Positions 1 through 7,398 of a stretch of 64,000 bases of DNA are shown here, in pieces (within the stretch, counting starts at the first letter, position 1; every line of letters begins with the position of its first letter). The stretch comes from Leptospira kemamanensis. Lineage in GTDB: Bacteria > Spirochaetota > Leptospiria > Leptospirales > Leptospiraceae. Below the pieces are notes generated by a model. The model saw only the letters and a list, made by a program, of their open reading frames with translations. It ran no database searches and had not been told where the DNA came from. Both the position numbers and the translations under genes were made by a program. Where the stretch lies: the NCBI RefSeq assembly GCF_004769665.1, contig NZ_RQGG01000051.1:1-64000 (forward strand). Direction: 5' to 3'.

Positions 1-91
1 TTGCGTAAGCAAGAGGAGTGCCAGAAGCCTATGTGTCGCAGACCGAGCGAGGGCGCAAGTCCCGAAGCGAAGCGGGTAGTCGCTGTTATGC
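1..91. repeat. attC-like repeat, copy 1 (cut by window edge)
   Basis: Right part of the GC-rich repeat that recurs five more times up to 4568. It shares the CTTGCGTAAGCAAG stem-loop, the CCGAGCGAGGGC and GTCCCGAAGCGAAGCG blocks and ends in CGCTGTTATGC. The terminal core GTTATGC (85-91) is complementary to the left end of copy 2 (856-862), as expected for the two ends of one integron-type cassette. The left half lies outside the window. Confidence 0.75.
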
Positions 92-106
92 GAAGTAATT
101 TCTTGA

Positions 107-832
107 CTAAAAAGAGATTCCTGTAGAAATATATATCTGCTGAAATTCTGAATTTCTCTTTTTACTTTGGAATATTAAATTAGTCATTAAGTGTTGTTCG
201 ATGATAAAAGGTAAATTGTTTCCGTAATATTCAGGGTTGTAGGTAAAATGTTGGTTTACTTTTCCGGATTCAATGTAACCTCTTTGATATTCAAAAGCAA
301 GTAAGAACCAATTTAGAAATTCTTCTCTATATCCTATTCCAACGGTGCCAAACATCCTATCATCATAAATGATTTTTTGAGCTACAGGTTGGTTTATGAA
401 ATAATCATTTCTTATTAAAATAAAATTGTTTTTATCAATTGAGAATCCTTTTTCTAGGCCAAGATTCAAACTAGTATAGAAAGATTTCCAAAAGAAATAT
501 TGGAAATTAAAAGTAAATGTTTGAGCTTCTCTTGTTATAGAATATTGATATATTCTTGCCGTAGATGAAGATCCTGTCGGTAAAGCTTCAATTGTTTGCT
601 GGGGATTTTTTCCTATTGCATAGTTTAATCCCAAATATAGTTTACTAGTGAACCCGTAAAGGATTTGAAAATTAGTTGAATTTTTTATTTCTCTTGCTGA
701 ATTTTCTAAATTGGAATGTAAAACAATTGGTGAAATCATTATATGAATTTTCTTTCTTTGTTCCTCATCTGCATAGCTTGGTGTTGAAATAAAGAGAGCA
801 AAGATAATTATTGTGAGTATTTTTTTCTTCAT
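107..832 (-). CDS. Cassette 1: predicted outer-membrane beta-barrel protein
   Basis: A 241-residue protein starting MKKKILTIII with a signal peptide that probably ends at SYADE. The body has alternating aromatic/polar stretches (for example FNFQYFFWKSFYTSLNLG) and ends in Phe, typical of a small outer-membrane barrel. The reading frame is open for nine more codons upstream, but that stretch runs into the repeat core at 856-862, so the Met at 832 is preferred. It is the only gene in the unit between repeat copies 1 and 2 and lies on the minus strand. No specific family was recognised. Function unknown; surface or periplasm-facing location is inferred. Confidence 0.7.
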   Translation of the reverse strand: MKKKILTIIIFALFISTPSYADEEQRKKIHIMISPIVLHSNLENSAREIKNSTNFQILYGFTSKLYLGLNYAIGKNPQQTIEALPTGSSSTARIYQYSITREAQTFTFNFQYFFWKSFYTSLNLGLEKGFSIDKNNFILIRNDYFINQPVAQKIIYDDRMFGTVGIGYREEFLNWFLLAFEYQRGYIESGKVNQHFTYNPEYYGNNLPFIIEQHLMTNLIFQSKKRNSEFQQIYISTGISF

Positions 833-855
833 TTGATAAATTTTGAAATTATTTC

Positions 856-1018
856 GCATAACGAACTAGGCTACTCGACGTTCCCCGACCCTGAGTCCCA
901 ACGGGACGTTAGGGACTGGCATGTAGCTTGCGTATGCGAGCGAATGCCAGAAGGGGAATGTGCCACAGGCCAAGCGAGGCCGGAAGTGCCGAAGCGCAGC
1001 GTTTCCGCGCTGTTATAC
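856..1018. repeat. attC-like repeat, copy 2
   Basis: A 163-bp GC-rich repeat bounded by GCATAAC (856-862) and GTTATAC (1012-1018). It contains the GAGTCCCAACGGGAC hairpin and the GGCATGTAGCTTGCG arm. Unlike copies 3, 5 and 6, its inner arms do not pair: the left has GGCTACTCG and the right GCGTTTCCGC. The left arm instead pairs best with the right arm of copy 1 (CGGGTAGTC). Confidence 0.8.
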
Positions 1019-1039
1019 GCTGGTTGCGGAATGCTATAA

Positions 1040-1585
1040 TCAGTTATTTTTATCGGAAACTAATCTTGCTTCCGTTATTAGTTCATGTGCAATGAAAAAT
1101 AGGTTTGATAGTTTTGATTTTTCATTTCCAAGATTTTCCTCTAAATCAGCGAACGAAAATATTCCATTAGTAGTGAGAAAATAAAAGATAACTTCATTTT
1201 TTTCTGGAAGTCGAAATTGGTTACTTTTTTCTTGTTGTGTGAATGGAAGATAATTATTTGCTTCATTTGTAAAAAATATACTTTTGGCTTTAGGTTTTTC
1301 ATGTTCACCTATTCCAATCATTCCTCCACCATTACTGAAGTATAAGCTTGTAGTTCCGTCAGCTAAAGAAATTAGAGATACAACAGCATCTGGGTATCCA
1401 GTTTCCATAACGACGCCATAAACTGAATTTTGTTTGTTTATTGGTAAGTTTATTTTTTCCGGAGTTATTGAAAAGGCGTTTGATCGTAATCCTTTGTATG
1501 TTTCAGAAACTTCATAATTCATTTTTTTTTTTGAGCAAAAATTTAATAGTGTAAGGAGTAATATAAGTATTGTTTTCTTTTTCAT
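1040..1585 (-). CDS. Cassette 2: predicted lipoprotein
   Basis: A 181-residue protein beginning MKKKTILILLLTLLNFCSKKK: a short basic N-terminus, a hydrophobic core and a lipobox-like LNFC, so lipidation at Cys17 is predicted. The remainder is soluble with a glycine-rich stretch (FSNGGGMIGIGEHEKPKAK). No domain recognised. It is alone in its unit between repeat copies 2 and 3, on the minus strand. About 158 bp of AT-rich sequence without a gene lies between its start and copy 3. Confidence 0.7.
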   Translation of the reverse strand: MKKKTILILLLTLLNFCSKKKMNYEVSETYKGLRSNAFSITPEKINLPINKQNSVYGVVMETGYPDAVVSLISLADGTTSLYFSNGGGMIGIGEHEKPKAKSIFFTNEANNYLPFTQQEKSNQFRLPEKNEVIFYFLTTNGIFSFADLEENLGNEKSKLSNLFFIAHELITEARLVSDKNN

Positions 1586-1743
1586 TTTTTCTCTATTGAG
1601 TTAATATTTATAATTTCTTACATTCTGAATAGCATTAAAACTATTTAATACTTCCTGAATTTCTTATATTTTCTATTTTTTAATGGGTTTATATTCGCTA
1701 ATGTAGAGTGATCAAGAATTTTCAGAAATTTTTCGCAACTTGC

Positions 1744-1871
1744 GTATAACGAACTAGTCTTAACGAAGTTTCCCGCCCTGAGCCTGCGCAGTAGGCGTTA
1801 GGAGAGCGGGAAATTTGCCGAAGGCCGAACGAGGGCTAGTCCCGAAGTGAAGCGTTAAGATGCTGTTAATT
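1744..1871. repeat. attC-like repeat, copy 3 (short form)
   Basis: A 128-bp copy bounded by GTATAAC (1744-1750) and GTTAATT (1865-1871). The inner arms TCTTAACG and CGTTAAGA pair perfectly. It lacks the CTGGCATGTAGCTTGCG arm present in the longer copies. Its left end matches the right end of copy 2 (GTTATAC), and its right end matches the left end of copy 4 (AATTAAC), so the variation follows the cassette and not the repeat. Confidence 0.8.
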
Positions 1872-2194
1872 GCAGTGTCCAATTAGAGTGTAAAATTTTG
1901 GTAAGAAAGTTTAAAGTTAAATCCAGTCTCTTAAAATTTCTTGTTCTTAATCTCTTAAATCAATTTTCGCGTGAATATCCCAAACAGTGTAAACTAAAAC
2001 AGAACTGTGAATTAATTAAGCAAAGCCAATACATATTGAGAAAGACGAAAAATAAATAAAGACTTAATAAATCTCTTCCAAAGCGCTTTCTAATTCAATA
2101 TAGTCTTTCTCAAAAGCATGACAAAGAACGTTAAATCAAAGACACCGCGAAAATTTAACACGAAAATTTCTTTATCTCTTTTTTTGGACATTGC
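1872..2194. other. Cassette 3: non-coding unit with nested inverted repeats
   Basis: About 320 bp between repeat copies 3 and 4 with no ORF of useful length on either strand. The ends are complementary over 17 of 18 bases (1865 onward against the sequence ending at 2201). Inside lie a 10-bp inverted repeat AATTTTCGCG (1962-1971) / CGCGAAAATT (2146-2155) and, within it, an 11-bp one TTGAGAAAGAC (2036-2046) / GTCTTTCTCAA (2103-2113). The unit could form one long nested hairpin. It may specify an RNA or a promoter; function unknown. Confidence 0.6.
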
Positions 2195-2356
2195 AATTAA
2201 CGAACTAGACTAACCGACGTAGGCTGGCCCTGAGTCCCGAATGGGACGTTAGGGATTGGCACGACGCTTGCGTAGGCAAGAGGAGTGACAAAAGCCTATG
2301 TGTCGTAGACCGAGCGAGGGCTCGTCCCGAAGCGATGCGGTTAGGTGCTGTTATGC
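2195..2356. repeat. attC-like repeat, copy 4
   Basis: A 162-bp repeat from AATTAAC (2195-2201, preceded by GC) to GTTATGC (2350-2356). Long form with the GAGTCCCGAATGGGAC hairpin, the GCTTGCGTAGGCAAG stem-loop and the inner arms CTAACCG / CGGTTAG. The extended left end TTGGACATTGCAATTAAC pairs with the start of cassette 3. Confidence 0.8.
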
Positions 2357-2381
2357 GAAGCTGAATAGTGTTAAAAAATTT

Positions 2382-3308
2382 CTATTGGCGATACTTTAAG
2401 ATTTTCTCTATATCTATCTTTTGATTTGCAAATAGTTGTTTTCCCGATCGAGAAGCTATAACTAAGTTCAAGTCATTTATTATTTTAGTATCGTTTTTGC
2501 TAAGCAAGTTTTTCCTCTTAATAGATTTGGTGGTGCTTTGAGAATTATAATATGTTTTTATAAAAATTTTGGGACTTAATGGGAAATAATAGGATTTGGC
2601 TAAAATAGGCACACCAAATTGATTATACCAATTTTTTGGATTATTAGAAACTACAGGAGTATCTGATGTTATAAAATTATCTTCAATTTTCGAGATATAG
2701 ATAATCCAATTTTGCGTGTTTAGTATGTTTGCAAAATTAGGAATTTTTGATAAAAAATTAATATGCGGAGCATTATTGACGTCAATTTTGATTTGATTTT
2801 CTTCCAGGGCTTTTAAGAAATCTTTTTTGTCGCTTGAGCTTATGATACTCCCAGTATCTCGCTCATAATAATTAAAAAACCTTTTTTCTCCTTTTACATT
2901 AGCAATTCCTTTTAGTGCTTCTAAGGTTAAATTCGATGTTGTCTGCTTAATTTGATTTCTTGTAGTATTGTTTCTTATATAAAGCATACTCATCAAAAGA
3001 GAAATAATATGCTTTTCTTCAAGAGTTATTTCCGAACTTCCTATTAGTGATTTTTTTAGTATAGGAATGCTTTTTGATAATGGTGTTTCAAAACTTTGTA
3101 GAAATTCTTCTACGATTTGGCTGATTTCGTCTTGAACTCCTGTTTCCGCTCCATAGTAAAAATATTCTGCACAAAGTGGTTTTGTTCCTTTTGGTTGTCC
3201 GAATTTTTTATTTGAAATATCGTAATTTTCAATTAGATTTTTTTCATTCCTAAACTCTTTTAAATAGAATTGAGGAACTATATGCTGCCATTTTGTGATA
3301 TTTTTCAT
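2382..3308 (-). CDS. Cassette 4: DUF4238-family protein
   Basis: A 308-residue soluble protein. The N-terminal KWQHIVPQFYLKEF and the later NFITSDTPVV are the two conserved signatures of the DUF4238 family (HHxxPxxYLxxF and FxTSDxP). The family is known from scattered accessory loci in bacteria; its biochemical function is not established. The gene is alone in its cassette on the minus strand, starting 24 bp inside repeat copy 5. Family assignment is from motif recognition and quite secure; a defence or stress role is only a guess from the mobile context. Confidence 0.8.
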   Translation of the reverse strand: MKNITKWQHIVPQFYLKEFRNEKNLIENYDISNKKFGQPKGTKPLCAEYFYYGAETGVQDEISQIVEEFLQSFETPLSKSIPILKKSLIGSSEITLEEKHIISLLMSMLYIRNNTTRNQIKQTTSNLTLEALKGIANVKGEKRFFNYYERDTGSIISSSDKKDFLKALEENQIKIDVNNAPHINFLSKIPNFANILNTQNWIIYISKIEDNFITSDTPVVSNNPKNWYNQFGVPILAKSYYFPLSPKIFIKTYYNSQSTTKSIKRKNLLSKNDTKIINDLNLVIASRSGKQLFANQKIDIEKILKYRQ

Positions 3309-3331
3309 CAGTAATTAGTTTATTCAATTTC

Positions 3332-3495
3332 GCATAACGAACTAGACTAACCGACGTGGGCTGGCCCTGAGTCCCGAATGGGACGTTAGGGATTGGCACG
3401 ACGCTTGCGTAAGCAAGAGGAGTGACAAAAGCCTATGTGTCGCAGACCGAGCGAGGGCGTAAGTCCCGAAGCGAAGCGGTTAGTCGCTGTTATTT
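3332..3495. repeat. attC-like repeat, copy 5
   Basis: A 164-bp repeat from GCATAAC (3332-3338) to GTTATTT (3489-3495). The inner arms GACTAACCG / CGGTTAGTC pair perfectly over nine bases. It is nearly identical to copy 4 through the hairpin GAGTCCCGAATGGGAC and the block CTATGTGTCGCAGACCGAGC. The extended left end TATTCAATTTCGCATAAC pairs with the start of cassette 4. Confidence 0.85.
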
Positions 3496-3575
3496 GCAGT
3501 GTGGCTTTTTTAACTATTTAATTTGTTTTGATTTTCTAAACTGATAGCCGTTTCTTTCTAAATGAGAGGATTTTT

Positions 3576-4391
3576 ATGGATAGCAATTCATTTACCGCTT
3601 GGGGAACAGGAGTTTTGGCCTTCGTTGGAATAACCCAGGTAGTTATTTTATTTATTCAACATCGTCATAATCAAATTACATTGATTGAGGAATTTCGAAA
3701 GCAATTCGTAACAATTAAATTGAACTTAGGAACATTAGAGTTTCTTGGAAGAAGTTCTGAGGAGTATTATCAAATTTTAGACAAAAGCGAGATCGCAAGA
3801 CTGAAAAAACTATCGTTGAGCAGTGATTCACCTACTGTTTGGGCATTAGATGCAGCAAAGTCTTTTTTTCCTTATTTCAGTGGTGTTTGTTTAAAAATAC
3901 TTCAAGGTCAACTTAATATACAAGATATATATCCTTTGTTTGGAACTGAATTATTAAGACATAGTCTACCATTGAAGAGGTTACTGGAAAACTTTCATGA
4001 GGATTATTTTCCAGTAAATGATAAACATATTAGTATTCGATCTGAAATACAAGACTGGTTATTATATCACGATGGTATTCGTAGGAGGTGTTTAATTTTA
4101 CTTGATTTACTTTGGGCAGAAGCATCTAGGTTGGAAGATTTGGTGCCATCAGATTTAATTTCTGCTGCTAATGTAAAAATAAACACCGGAAAAATTAATA
4201 GAAATCGAATATTTGAAGAATGTAACAGGATTAATAGACAATTAATACCATTTAGGGCATATTTTCTATCAGAGTATCTTCGACATAGTGAATATAAAAG
4301 ATTCCGTTTATTAAAAGGATTGGATAAAGAACGCTTGAAAACGCTAGATGAAATTTGGACTAAAAATCTTTTAAAAGTTGATTTTGATTAA
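3576..4391 (+). CDS. Cassette 5: membrane-anchored protein of unknown function
   Basis: A 271-residue protein with a ribosome site GAGAGGA about six bases before the ATG. One N-terminal transmembrane helix (about residues 9-28, TGVLAFVGITQVVILFIQ) is followed by a mostly helical cytosolic domain rich in Leu, Arg and aromatic residues. This layout, one helix near the N-terminus and then an alpha-helical body, is common among small accessory-island proteins, but no domain is recognised. It is the only cassette gene on the plus strand; all the others are on the minus strand. Confidence 0.7.
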   Translation: MDSNSFTAWGTGVLAFVGITQVVILFIQHRHNQITLIEEFRKQFVTIKLNLGTLEFLGRSSEEYYQILDKSEIARLKKLSLSSDSPTVWALDAAKSFFPYFSGVCLKILQGQLNIQDIYPLFGTELLRHSLPLKRLLENFHEDYFPVNDKHISIRSEIQDWLLYHDGIRRRCLILLDLLWAEASRLEDLVPSDLISAANVKINTGKINRNRIFEECNRINRQLIPFRAYFLSEYLRHSEYKRFRLLKGLDKERLKTLDEIWTKNLLKVDFD

Positions 4392-4406
4392 GATTTGCTA
4401 AATTGC

Positions 4407-4568
4407 ATATAACGAACTAGACTTACCGAAGTTCCCTGACCCTGAGTCCCAACGGGACGTTAGGGACTGGCATGTAGCTTGCGTAAGCAAGGCGAATGCC
4501 AGAAAGGGAATTTGCCGGAGGCCGAACGAGGGCTTGTCCCGAAGTGAAGCGGTAAGCCGCTGTTATGC
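4407..4568. repeat. attC-like repeat, copy 6
   Basis: A 162-bp repeat from ATATAAC (4407-4413, preceded by GC) to GTTATGC (4562-4568). The inner arms are GACTTACCG / CGGTAAGCC. It contains the GAGTCCCAACGGGAC hairpin and CTGGCATG...GAATGCCAG arms around GCTTGCGTAAGCAAG. It separates cassette 5 from the IS-disrupted cassette 6. Confidence 0.85.
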
Positions 4569-4582
4569 GAAGTAATTTCTTG

Positions 4583-5254
4583 TTAAAAGTAAATTGGATA
4601 ATTAAATATTTCAAACAGGATTAATTGTGGAAAATACCTATCTGTTAATTTCAATAATCGATTTAAGATCCAATAAATATCATCTTTTTCAATTATTATT
4701 TTTTGTAAACTTTCTGGTTCATATCGGACTATATTGCTTAGTATAAACATTGCCATATGATAATAAGCAATTCTCGGGAAAGCCTTTTGTTTACTCTCAT
4801 CATATAAATACCAAACTGAGTTTCCTTCAAATCCTTGCCAATCTAAGTCAGTCAAAAAAGTTTCATTAATATGTCGTATAATTTCATTTATATTTTCAAA
4901 AATAGGGTTATCATAGGAAAGTTTATTTTTGCTTTTTAAAATGTAATATTGTGATAATTTTGGAAACATTTCTTGCCAGCGACTTTCTAAATTATCTACT
5001 TTATGTAATACTCTTATTGAATGTTCTCCAGTTTTGAATGCTTCTGCTGAAAATGGAGTGTAAGCTAAGTTAAAATCAGAAAAAGTAACAATATCTCTAC
5101 GAAATTCTATAATATGCTCAATACATTCTTTTAATGAATAGGTTTTCTTTAGAAAATTATTTTGATCATGAAGTTCTAAATAGTGTTTAAATGTTCCGTT
5201 TGTAATAACTGCTTTTGCGTTAAGAATCTCTTTATCGGAGGTAAATTTTGTCTT
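4583..5254 (-). pseudogene. Cassette 6: YaaC-like gene, 3' part (split by IS3 element)
   Basis: The frame is open from the insertion edge to a stop at 4583. The protein contains IAYYHMAMFILSNIVRYEPE, a signature of the YaaC family (a loosely defined bacterial family with conserved LSxxxRYxP). Only the last 128 residues have their own Met; upstream the frame continues without a start as KFTSDKEILNAKAVI...TFKHYLELH up to the IS. The 5' part lies at 6655-6999. Together they give a YaaC-like protein of about 340 residues, so the gene was intact before insertion. Function of YaaC is unknown. Confidence 0.75.
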
Positions 5255-5293
5255 AGTTCAGTGAAAAACAGAGTTTTGAGATTCAAAATTAAG

Positions 5294-6298
5294 CTAAGCA
5301 ACAAGCCTTATATTAGCCTTTACCGAGTATTGTTTTCTCTTCAATTTTGCTTCAAGTAGTTTTTCTTTTCTTTCTGCTAAAATCTTTTCCTTGCGACCAT
5401 AAAACACATCCATAGGTGTTACGTAACCGATTGCAGAATGAAGTCTTACCGAATTGTATTCTTCAATCCATTTACCAACTTCTTCTCTAATTTGTTCGAG
5501 TGAATACATTGGTATTTCACGGATTAACTCAGTCTTAATGGTTCCATGAAATCTTTCTAGTTTCCCGTTGGACTGAGGATGATTTACAGAAGTCCGAACA
5601 TTATGGATAGAAAATTCTTTCAAAATTTGTTTGAATTCCTTAGTCAAGAATTGAGATCCATTGTCAGTTATAAGACGAACCGCTAAAAACTTTTCGCCTC
5701 CAAGCCATTTGTCGCATGCGTCCCATAAAACTAACTGTGTATCAAGTGACTCCATTCGGGTACTGATTGACCAAGCAAGGACTGCACGTGAAAAACCGTC
5801 TAACACTGATATCAAATAAACAAAACTCCCTTTAAAATTGATATATGATATGTCCATATGCCAGTGTTCATGAATAGCTTTAGGTTGATCAAAACCTGTT
5901 TTCTTTGAATCTCCCAAGGGCTTTTGCCATCTGCGGTTTAAACCACAGTCCACCAGAATGCGATATACACTAGAAGGAGACATATATGCTATGTTTTCAT
6001 CAATCATCATCCATGCCAAAAGAACATATCCTTTGAATGGATGATTTCGTTTGTAATCTTCAACTGCCTTTCGTTCCTCTGGTGTTATCCAATGCGATTT
6101 TGGAATTACTTTCTTTGGTGATTTGTTTTTACATTTTCTCCACACAGTTAACTTGCCTGGATTTACATCTATTTTACTACACAGGTATTTGATGGGGAGA
6201 CCTGACGCCTCTTTCAGCCGATCTAAGGTATTTACAATCTCATGCTTTAATGCAGTCGAAACATGTAATCCTGTCAGAGCTCCCCAGCTTCTTTTTTT
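5294..6298 (-). CDS. IS3-family transposase, OrfB part (DDE integrase domain)
   Basis: The rve/DDE catalytic domain is complete: MDISY (first Asp), ITDNGSQF (second Asp) and the SNGKLERFHGT Glu, followed by the usual C-terminal YNxxRxHSAIGYxTP segment. The frame from 6145 (GTG) upward stays open to 6298 through RKKRSWGALTGLH...LPIKYLCSKI, the HTH_21-like linker of IS3 OrfB. It overlaps OrfA in the -1 frame. The A7 run at 6292-6298 (minus-strand reading) is a suitable slippery site, so the active product is expected to be an OrfAB fusion made by programmed frameshifting. Confidence 0.85.
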   Translation of the reverse strand, partial: KKRSWGALTGLHVSTALKHEIVNTLDRLKEASGLPIKYLCSKIDVNPGKLTVWRKCKNKSPKKVIPKSHWITPEERKAVEDYKRNHPFKGYVLLAWMMIDENIAYMSPSSVYRILVDCGLNRRWQKPLGDSKKTGFDQPKAIHEHWHMDISYINFKGSFVYLISVLDGFSRAVLAWSISTRMESLDTQLVLWDACDKWLGGEKFLAVRLITDNGSQFLTKEFKQILKEFSIHNVRTSVNHPQSNGKLERFHGTIKTELIREIPMYSLEQIREEVGKWIEEYNSVRLHSAIGYVTPMDVFYGRKEKILAERKEKLLEAKLKRKQYSVKANIRLVA

Positions 6299-6588
6299 AG
6301 GTCGATGATCTCCCCTGTGAGTTCAGCTATGATTCTGTTTTTCCTCTCCAGTTCCTTTTCATACTTTTCTATCAGTTTCTTGTTTTCATTGGATTCTTTT
6401 TGATTCGACCCAGCCAATGCTTCGCGTCCTGCTTCCAATACTATTTTTAACCAATTTTGCATCATGGTTGGATGAATCCGATATTCATCACAGGTGTCTA
6501 CCAACTTTGATTTTAATAGGTGTTTTCGGATGATGCCTATCTTGTCATCCGCTTTGAACGTACGTCTTTCTCTTACTTGTTTTTCCAT
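6274..6588 (-). CDS. IS3-family transposase, OrfA part (helix-turn-helix)
   Basis: A 104-residue protein: an N-terminal helix-turn-helix (RTFKADDKIGIIRKHLL...VDTCDEYRIHPTMMQNWLK) followed by a leucine-zipper-like coiled coil (NKKLIEKYEKELERKNRIIAE). This is the standard OrfA of IS3-type elements and binds the terminal repeats. It ends DLKKEAGEL just past the A7 slip site shared with OrfB. Confidence 0.85.
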   Translation of the reverse strand: MEKQVRERRTFKADDKIGIIRKHLLKSKLVDTCDEYRIHPTMMQNWLKIVLEAGREALAGSNQKESNENKKLIEKYEKELERKNRIIAELTGEIIDLKKEAGEL

Positions 6589-6654
6589 CTCTAATCTCCA
6601 TTTTCGGCTTGGAGTATTAGCTTAATTTAGGTCAGTAAAATTGCGTTTTCATCT

Positions 6655-6999
6655 GAACTGGAATAATTTTAATCCATGTCCTTTTTCAGCTTCCATTTCA
6701 AATGTAAGGGGGATCATTCCTCGGAGTAAATTTAACATTGTATAATAGTAAAGTAGGGGACTTGTCAATAATGATTGATTTGAGTATGATAATCTTAATT
6801 CTATTGCTTGGTTAATTCTGGTTGAAGAATAGTTTAGTAATTTTAAAATAATATCTTCAGATTTTTCTGATGTAAAAATTTTTTTCAAATAATTCAAAGA
6901 GCCAAATCTAGCAATTCTATCCCATGCTTCATTAGCAGGGTTGTCACTCTTATATCTATTATTAATTTGGAATGTGGAGATGTGTGGAACTTTAATCAT
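6655..6999 (-). pseudogene. Cassette 6: YaaC-like gene, 5' part
   Basis: The N-terminal part of the disrupted gene. It starts with Met at 6999 and reads through NEAWDRIARFGSLNYLKKIF and LLTSPLLYYYTMLNLLRGM to KGHGLKLF at the insertion edge. The LLYYYxxLNL and HGL motifs match the YaaC family. After the edge, the frame meets a stop inside the IS at 6649-6651. The start lies 17 bp inside the lone core site at 7016-7022. Confidence 0.75.
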
Positions 7000-7015
7000 T
7001 TTTTGACTTTATTTC

Positions 7016-7022
7016 GCATAAC
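7016..7022. repeat. Lone cassette core site (array end; attI-like or truncated attC)
   Basis: GCATAAC followed by GAATGATATTGG, not by the rest of the repeat. The preceding bases TTTATTTCGCATAAC pair with the start of cassette 6 at 4562, so this is the true right boundary of that cassette. If cassettes read right to left (most genes are on the minus strand), this is where an attI site would sit. Otherwise it is a truncated attC. Confidence 0.6.
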
Positions 7023-7398
7023 GAATGATATTGGAAATTTCTAATATTTGTTCTTATATGCTTTGTATGTGTATGTTTTATATTACTTAAATTTTAGTGT
7101 GCTATGCGACTATTATTTATTGTGTAATAGTTGTGTGGTTAATGGATCGTTAATCTCCGCTGCAGGCTGTATGATAATGGATATTTTTGTTTTATGGGAC
7201 ATAATTCCGTCTTCCTTGTAGGTAACTCGGTCATGGGTATCGGACAAATATGGTGTAGGAGGCATAGCTTCGCCCCCTTAGTCCCATAGTTGGAAAATTG
7301 AATCTGATTCTTAATTCAAGGGAGGTTTGTTCAAATATTTTTTTGTTTGGTGGTTAAATTTCTCGTTTAACACAGAGTTGTGCTTTCTTTTTTTTGAT
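7023..7398. other. Gene-free stretch with an 8-bp closing stem
   Basis: No ORF is convincing here. TATGGGAC (7193-7200) and GTCCCATA (7281-7288) are perfect complements enclosing 80 bases, with GGAGGC...GCCCCC inside, so a structured transcript is possible. TTTTATGGGACATAATT at 7190-7206 recurs exactly at 10939-10955. It does not fold as a tRNA: there is no T-arm next to the closing stem. Confidence 0.4.

Larger units (their letters stand above)
5255..6658 (-). mobile_element. IS3-family insertion sequence inside cassette 6
   Basis: About 1.4 kb with two overlapping transposase frames read right to left. The ends carry imperfect inverted repeats: AGTTCAGTGAAAAACAGAG... at 5255 and, on the other strand, AGTTCAGATGAAAACGCAA... 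from 6658. The exact ends are uncertain by a few bases and no clear target duplication is visible. The element interrupts the YaaC-like gene between its HGLKLF and KFTSDKE segments. Confidence 0.8.

Noticed and set aside
833..1184. Small plus-strand ORFs over repeat copy 2 and the start of cassette 2
   Set aside because: They translate the structured repeat itself and lack ribosome sites; equivalent frames are not kept in the other copies.
1..4568. CRISPR array
   Set aside because: Repeats are 128-164 bp with inner stem-loops and the spacers are whole genes, not 25-40 bp unique pieces. No cas genes.
5262..6651. Target-site duplication of the IS3 element
   Set aside because: No identical 3-4 bp are found on the two sides under any of the plausible end positions, so I do not report one.
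7193..7288. tRNA gene
   Set aside because: The 8-bp closing stem is suggestive, but there is no T-arm (no GGTTCNANNCC) next to it and no anticodon arm, so a tRNA is not supported.
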